Assembly: GCA_023451735.1 (NCBI GenBank)
Contig: JAEXYH010000101.1
Coordinates: 1-17,196 of the forward strand
Direction: 5' to 3'
DNA length: 17,196 nt
DNA from: Pseudomonadota bacterium
Lineage (GTDB): Bacteria > Pseudomonadota > Alphaproteobacteria > Rhizobiales > Rhizobiaceae
Notes under the pieces: generated by a model
What the model was told of the DNA's origin: nothing
Seen by the model: only the letters and a program-made list of their open reading frames with translations
Database searches by the model: none
In this document: positions 15,296 through 17,196 of the stretch, one piece after another
Layout: every line of letters begins with the position of its first letter
Numbering within the stretch: position 1 is the stretch's first letter
Made by a program: the position numbers and the translations under genes

Positions 15296-16036
15296 ATGAT
15301 GCTTCCGGAAATCAAGTTGCACGGAGACGTCGATGTCGCCGCGCTGTCACCTCTTCTTCGCGGCATGCTTCTGTCCGTTGCCTATGCTGACGGTGAGGGT
15401 GGCATAGGATTGACGGCGACCGGCGCCATGAACCGGAAGTTCGTGCACTGGGCCGCCGTATACTTTCTTTGGCCAGGGTTCACAGCCGAAGACCTCTACA
15501 GCATGAACAAAGTGCTGAACGAACGCGACATGCCGCCGCTCTGGGTCGTGCGGGATATGACCCGCCATTTGAAGCTTCTTCGCCGGAAAAAGGATGTGCT
15601 GGTGCCAACCAAACGAGGTCGCGAGTTTCTGGTGAACCCGCAAGCCTTCTTCGATCTGATCGCCACGGATTATCTCTATTCCTATGTTCACGTGACCGAT
15701 CGGCAAGAGGACGTTCAGGCGCGATTGCGCTGGTGGCGCATGTTCCTCAATCTTCTCAACATCAAGGCCAGAGAAGGGTGCACGCCATTGCAGATTGTAA
15801 AAATCCTCAAGCCAGACTTCGCCCCCCTGTCTGAGACCGAAATGACCCTGGAAGCCTGGGAGCTGAAATCCGATATCCTATCTGGCGTCCTGCGGCGCCT
15901 GTGCTGGCTGGGCCTGCTCTATGAAGCAAGAGAAGGGCTCACGCTTTTCCAGGACGGCTCCTTCCACAAAACGCCGCTCTGGGCCGCCTGCCTGCAGCTG
16001 GAATCAGATACGCAAAGCGACATCGGCGTGCATTGA
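15296..16036 (+). CDS. uncharacterised protein, possibly winged-helix-like
   Basis: A 246-residue protein of unknown function. Residues about 35-130 read LTATGAMNRKFVHWAAVYFLWPGF, then NKVLNERDMPPLWVVRDMTRHLKLLRRKKDVLVPTKRGREFLVNPQAFFD. This LT..G...R.FV ... N..D.PPL......LLR.KK..L..TKRGR.FL..P pattern recalls the helical/winged-helix region found in proteins related to plasmid pRiA4b ORF-3, from memory only. The remainder (ARLRWWRMFLNLLNI, then ELKSDILSGVLRRLCWLGLLY) is helical with no catalytic motif I can see. ATG codons at 15296 and 15299 follow AGGGAT at a long spacing; a TTG at 15260 also opens the frame. Its stop lies only 5 bases from the convergent transposase stop, so it may travel with that element. 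Confidence 0.7.
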   Translation: MMLPEIKLHGDVDVAALSPLLRGMLLSVAYADGEGGIGLTATGAMNRKFVHWAAVYFLWPGFTAEDLYSMNKVLNERDMPPLWVVRDMTRHLKLLRRKKDVLVPTKRGREFLVNPQAFFDLIATDYLYSYVHVTDRQEDVQARLRWWRMFLNLLNIKAREGCTPLQIVKILKPDFAPLSETEMTLEAWELKSDILSGVLRRLCWLGLLYEAREGLTLFQDGSFHKTPLWAACLQLESDTQSDIGVH

Positions 16037-17196
16037 GATCGTTATTCTGCCGCTGGCTGCCTCATCAACGCCTTCTCTCGCTTCGAAATCACACCGGGAT
16101 CATTCATGAAATCCGTCCTCGGACCTGGCTTGCGCCCCCGCTTCTGATACCCGTTCGCCGTGCTGCCATCCGGTATCCCAAACATATGATTTGTCTGACC
16201 TGTGCGGCGAGGGCCGCTTTTGCTGCGCTGCAGCTCACGTCCGGCCTGTAGCTCCGCGACCATCGAAAGCATGTCGTCCAAACGCTTGTTCTCGACGACT
16301 TCGGGTCTGTGTATCGATCTCAACTTATCAAAGGTTCTGTAGGGTAGGGTGAAGCTCTCGTGCATGATCTCGAGGCGACCATCCGGATAGTCGCAGACGA
16401 CGATCTTCTTTCCCGCCAGGGCCTTGGCCTGTTCTGTTGGATCGAGAATGAACAGCACCTTGTCGTAGCGCAGTGTCAAAGCCTGCGACAGCGTGCGAAC
16501 TTCCTTACGACACATGGCGCCATCAAGGTTCTCGTGATCGGCCAACGGCCGGTGCATGTCCTTCGGATTACGCGGTTGTTTGCCGAAACGCGCGTTGAAA
16601 TCCGCAATGAACTCAGGTGCATAGGCGTTGGCTTCCTCGATTGTGTCAATACCGCGAAGCCGCATCTCCTTGACCAACCGATCCTGCAATGTCTGGTTGG
16701 CACGTTCCACCCGGCCCTTGGCCTGCGGGGTGTTGGCGCAGATGATGTCGATGTTCAGCTCATAAAGCGCCCGGCCGAACTGCGTCAGGCCGCTCGTGCG
16801 GTCCTTCTCCGAGGCATGCGTGGAGCGGAAAACACCATGCTTGTCACTGTAGAAGGCCAGCGGTTTGCCCCATTGCTGCAGATAAGCCTTGGTCGCGTGC
16901 AGATAGTCGAATGTGTTCTCCGATCCGGCAAACCGTAGATGTAGCAGCTTGCCGGTCGCGTCATCGATATAGACGAGCAGGGCGCATTTGGGGCCACGGT
17001 TCTCGAACCACCAGTGATGTGAGCCATCGATCTGCACCAGTTCGCCAAAGCAGTCACGTCGGCCGCGTGGCTGGAAAACCCGTTTCTTGCGTTCTCTACG
17101 TGAGACCCAGATACCAGCCTCGGTCATCCATTGCCGCAGCGTCTCCTTAGCCACAGAGATCCGGTGCAGCTCGATCAGCTTCTCACGCGCCAGCGT
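16037..17196 (-). mobile_element. insertion sequence (ISNCY/IS1202 type), partial
   Basis: Defined by the transposase gene. The right end is beyond the window. The left end was not found: a normal element would extend past the transposase stop, but only 5 bases separate it from the neighbouring gene's stop, so the true boundary is either inside that gene or to its left, before 15296. The left coordinate given here is a minimum, not a mapped repeat. Confidence 0.6.
16042..17196 (-). CDS. ISNCY/IS1202-type DDE transposase, 5' end outside window
   Basis: The frame is open to the right edge, so the N-terminal helix-turn-helix region is missing; 384 residues are visible. In visible numbering the rve-type catalytic triad is Asp57 (ELVQIDGSHHWWFE), Asp118 (AFYSDKHGVF) and Glu164 (AKGRVERANQTLQDRLVKE). 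IDDATGKLLHLRF and QFGRALYELNIDIICANTPQ are further hallmarks I associate with the ISNCY/IS1202 transposases frequent in rhizobia. The C-terminal tail is basic and ends normally at a TAA-type stop region with no frameshift, so the gene looks intact in the window. The codon GTG at 17154 is internal, not the start, because TLAREKLIELHRIS continues the family sequence upstream of it. It catalyses transposition of its own element. Confidence 0.9.
   Translation of the reverse strand, partial: TLAREKLIELHRISVAKETLRQWMTEAGIWVSRRERKKRVFQPRGRRDCFGELVQIDGSHHWWFENRGPKCALLVYIDDATGKLLHLRFAGSENTFDYLHATKAYLQQWGKPLAFYSDKHGVFRSTHASEKDRTSGLTQFGRALYELNIDIICANTPQAKGRVERANQTLQDRLVKEMRLRGIDTIEEANAYAPEFIADFNARFGKQPRNPKDMHRPLADHENLDGAMCRKEVRTLSQALTLRYDKVLFILDPTEQAKALAGKKIVVCDYPDGRLEIMHESFTLPYRTFDKLRSIHRPEVVENKRLDDMLSMVAELQAGRELQRSKSGPRRTGQTNHMFGIPDGSTANGYQKRGRKPGPRTDFMNDPGVISKREKALMRQPAAE

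Noticed and set aside
1..17196. CRISPR arrays, tRNA or rRNA genes, phage or defence systems
   Set aside because: I saw no regularly spaced repeats, no tRNA cloverleaf and no genes of those kinds on either strand.

Overview
The window looks like chromosome or large-replicon DNA from an alphaproteobacterium of the Rhizobiales, probably the Rhizobiaceae (Rhizobium, Sinorhizobium or Agrobacterium type). The base and codon use is moderately GC-rich. There is a textbook EcfG/RpoE-type general stress response promoter before a ferritin-like stress gene, and an ISNCY-type transposase of a kind I associate with rhizobia. Species and replicon cannot be told from the sequence alone.

Layout. (1) 1-2330 holds carbohydrate and redox genes: the start of a GH13 cytoplasmic-type alpha-amylase reading off the left edge (minus), a divergent SMP-30/gluconolactonase (plus), a bidirectional hairpin terminator, and an SDR oxidoreductase of the YghA type (minus). 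(2) 2353-9954 is one tightly packed leftward unit. In order of transcription it encodes a sucrose-phosphate synthase fused to a HAD phosphatase, a GT2/GT7-C glycosyltransferase, a MurG-like GT-B glycosyltransferase, a small DxD glycosyltransferase-like protein, a second SDR, a GH15 glucoamylase/trehalase-like hydrolase, and then the YghA-type SDR. Most junctions overlap or are separated by a few tens of bases. (3) 9985-13827 is a divergent rightward unit of four genes joined by 1-4 base stop/start overlaps: two GT4 glycosyltransferases, a small protein with the L, S-like and VS-like motifs of GT29 sialyltransferases, and a zinc-ribbon plus GT2 fusion. (4) 13951-14628 is a lysine/alanine-tailed YciE/YciF ferritin-like protein with its own stress promoter and a terminator. 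(5) 14629-15295 is a long stretch without a credible gene. (6) 15296-17196 holds an uncharacterised gene convergent, 5 bases apart, with an ISNCY/IS1202-like transposase cut by the right edge.

How it may work together (inference). The two divergent units start only 30 bases apart and together encode at least six glycosyltransferase-like proteins plus a sucrose synthase/phosphatase. No flippase, polymerase or ABC exporter is visible in the window. This fits a cytoplasmic oligosaccharide or glycoside, perhaps sucrose-based, better than a complete exopolysaccharide pathway, although export genes could lie elsewhere. The flanking amylase, GH15, SDR and gluconolactonase genes could turn alpha-glucan into glucose and then gluconate. 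The most novel elements are the GT29-like protein, the zinc-ribbon GT2 fusion and the overall glycan cluster, whose product I cannot name.
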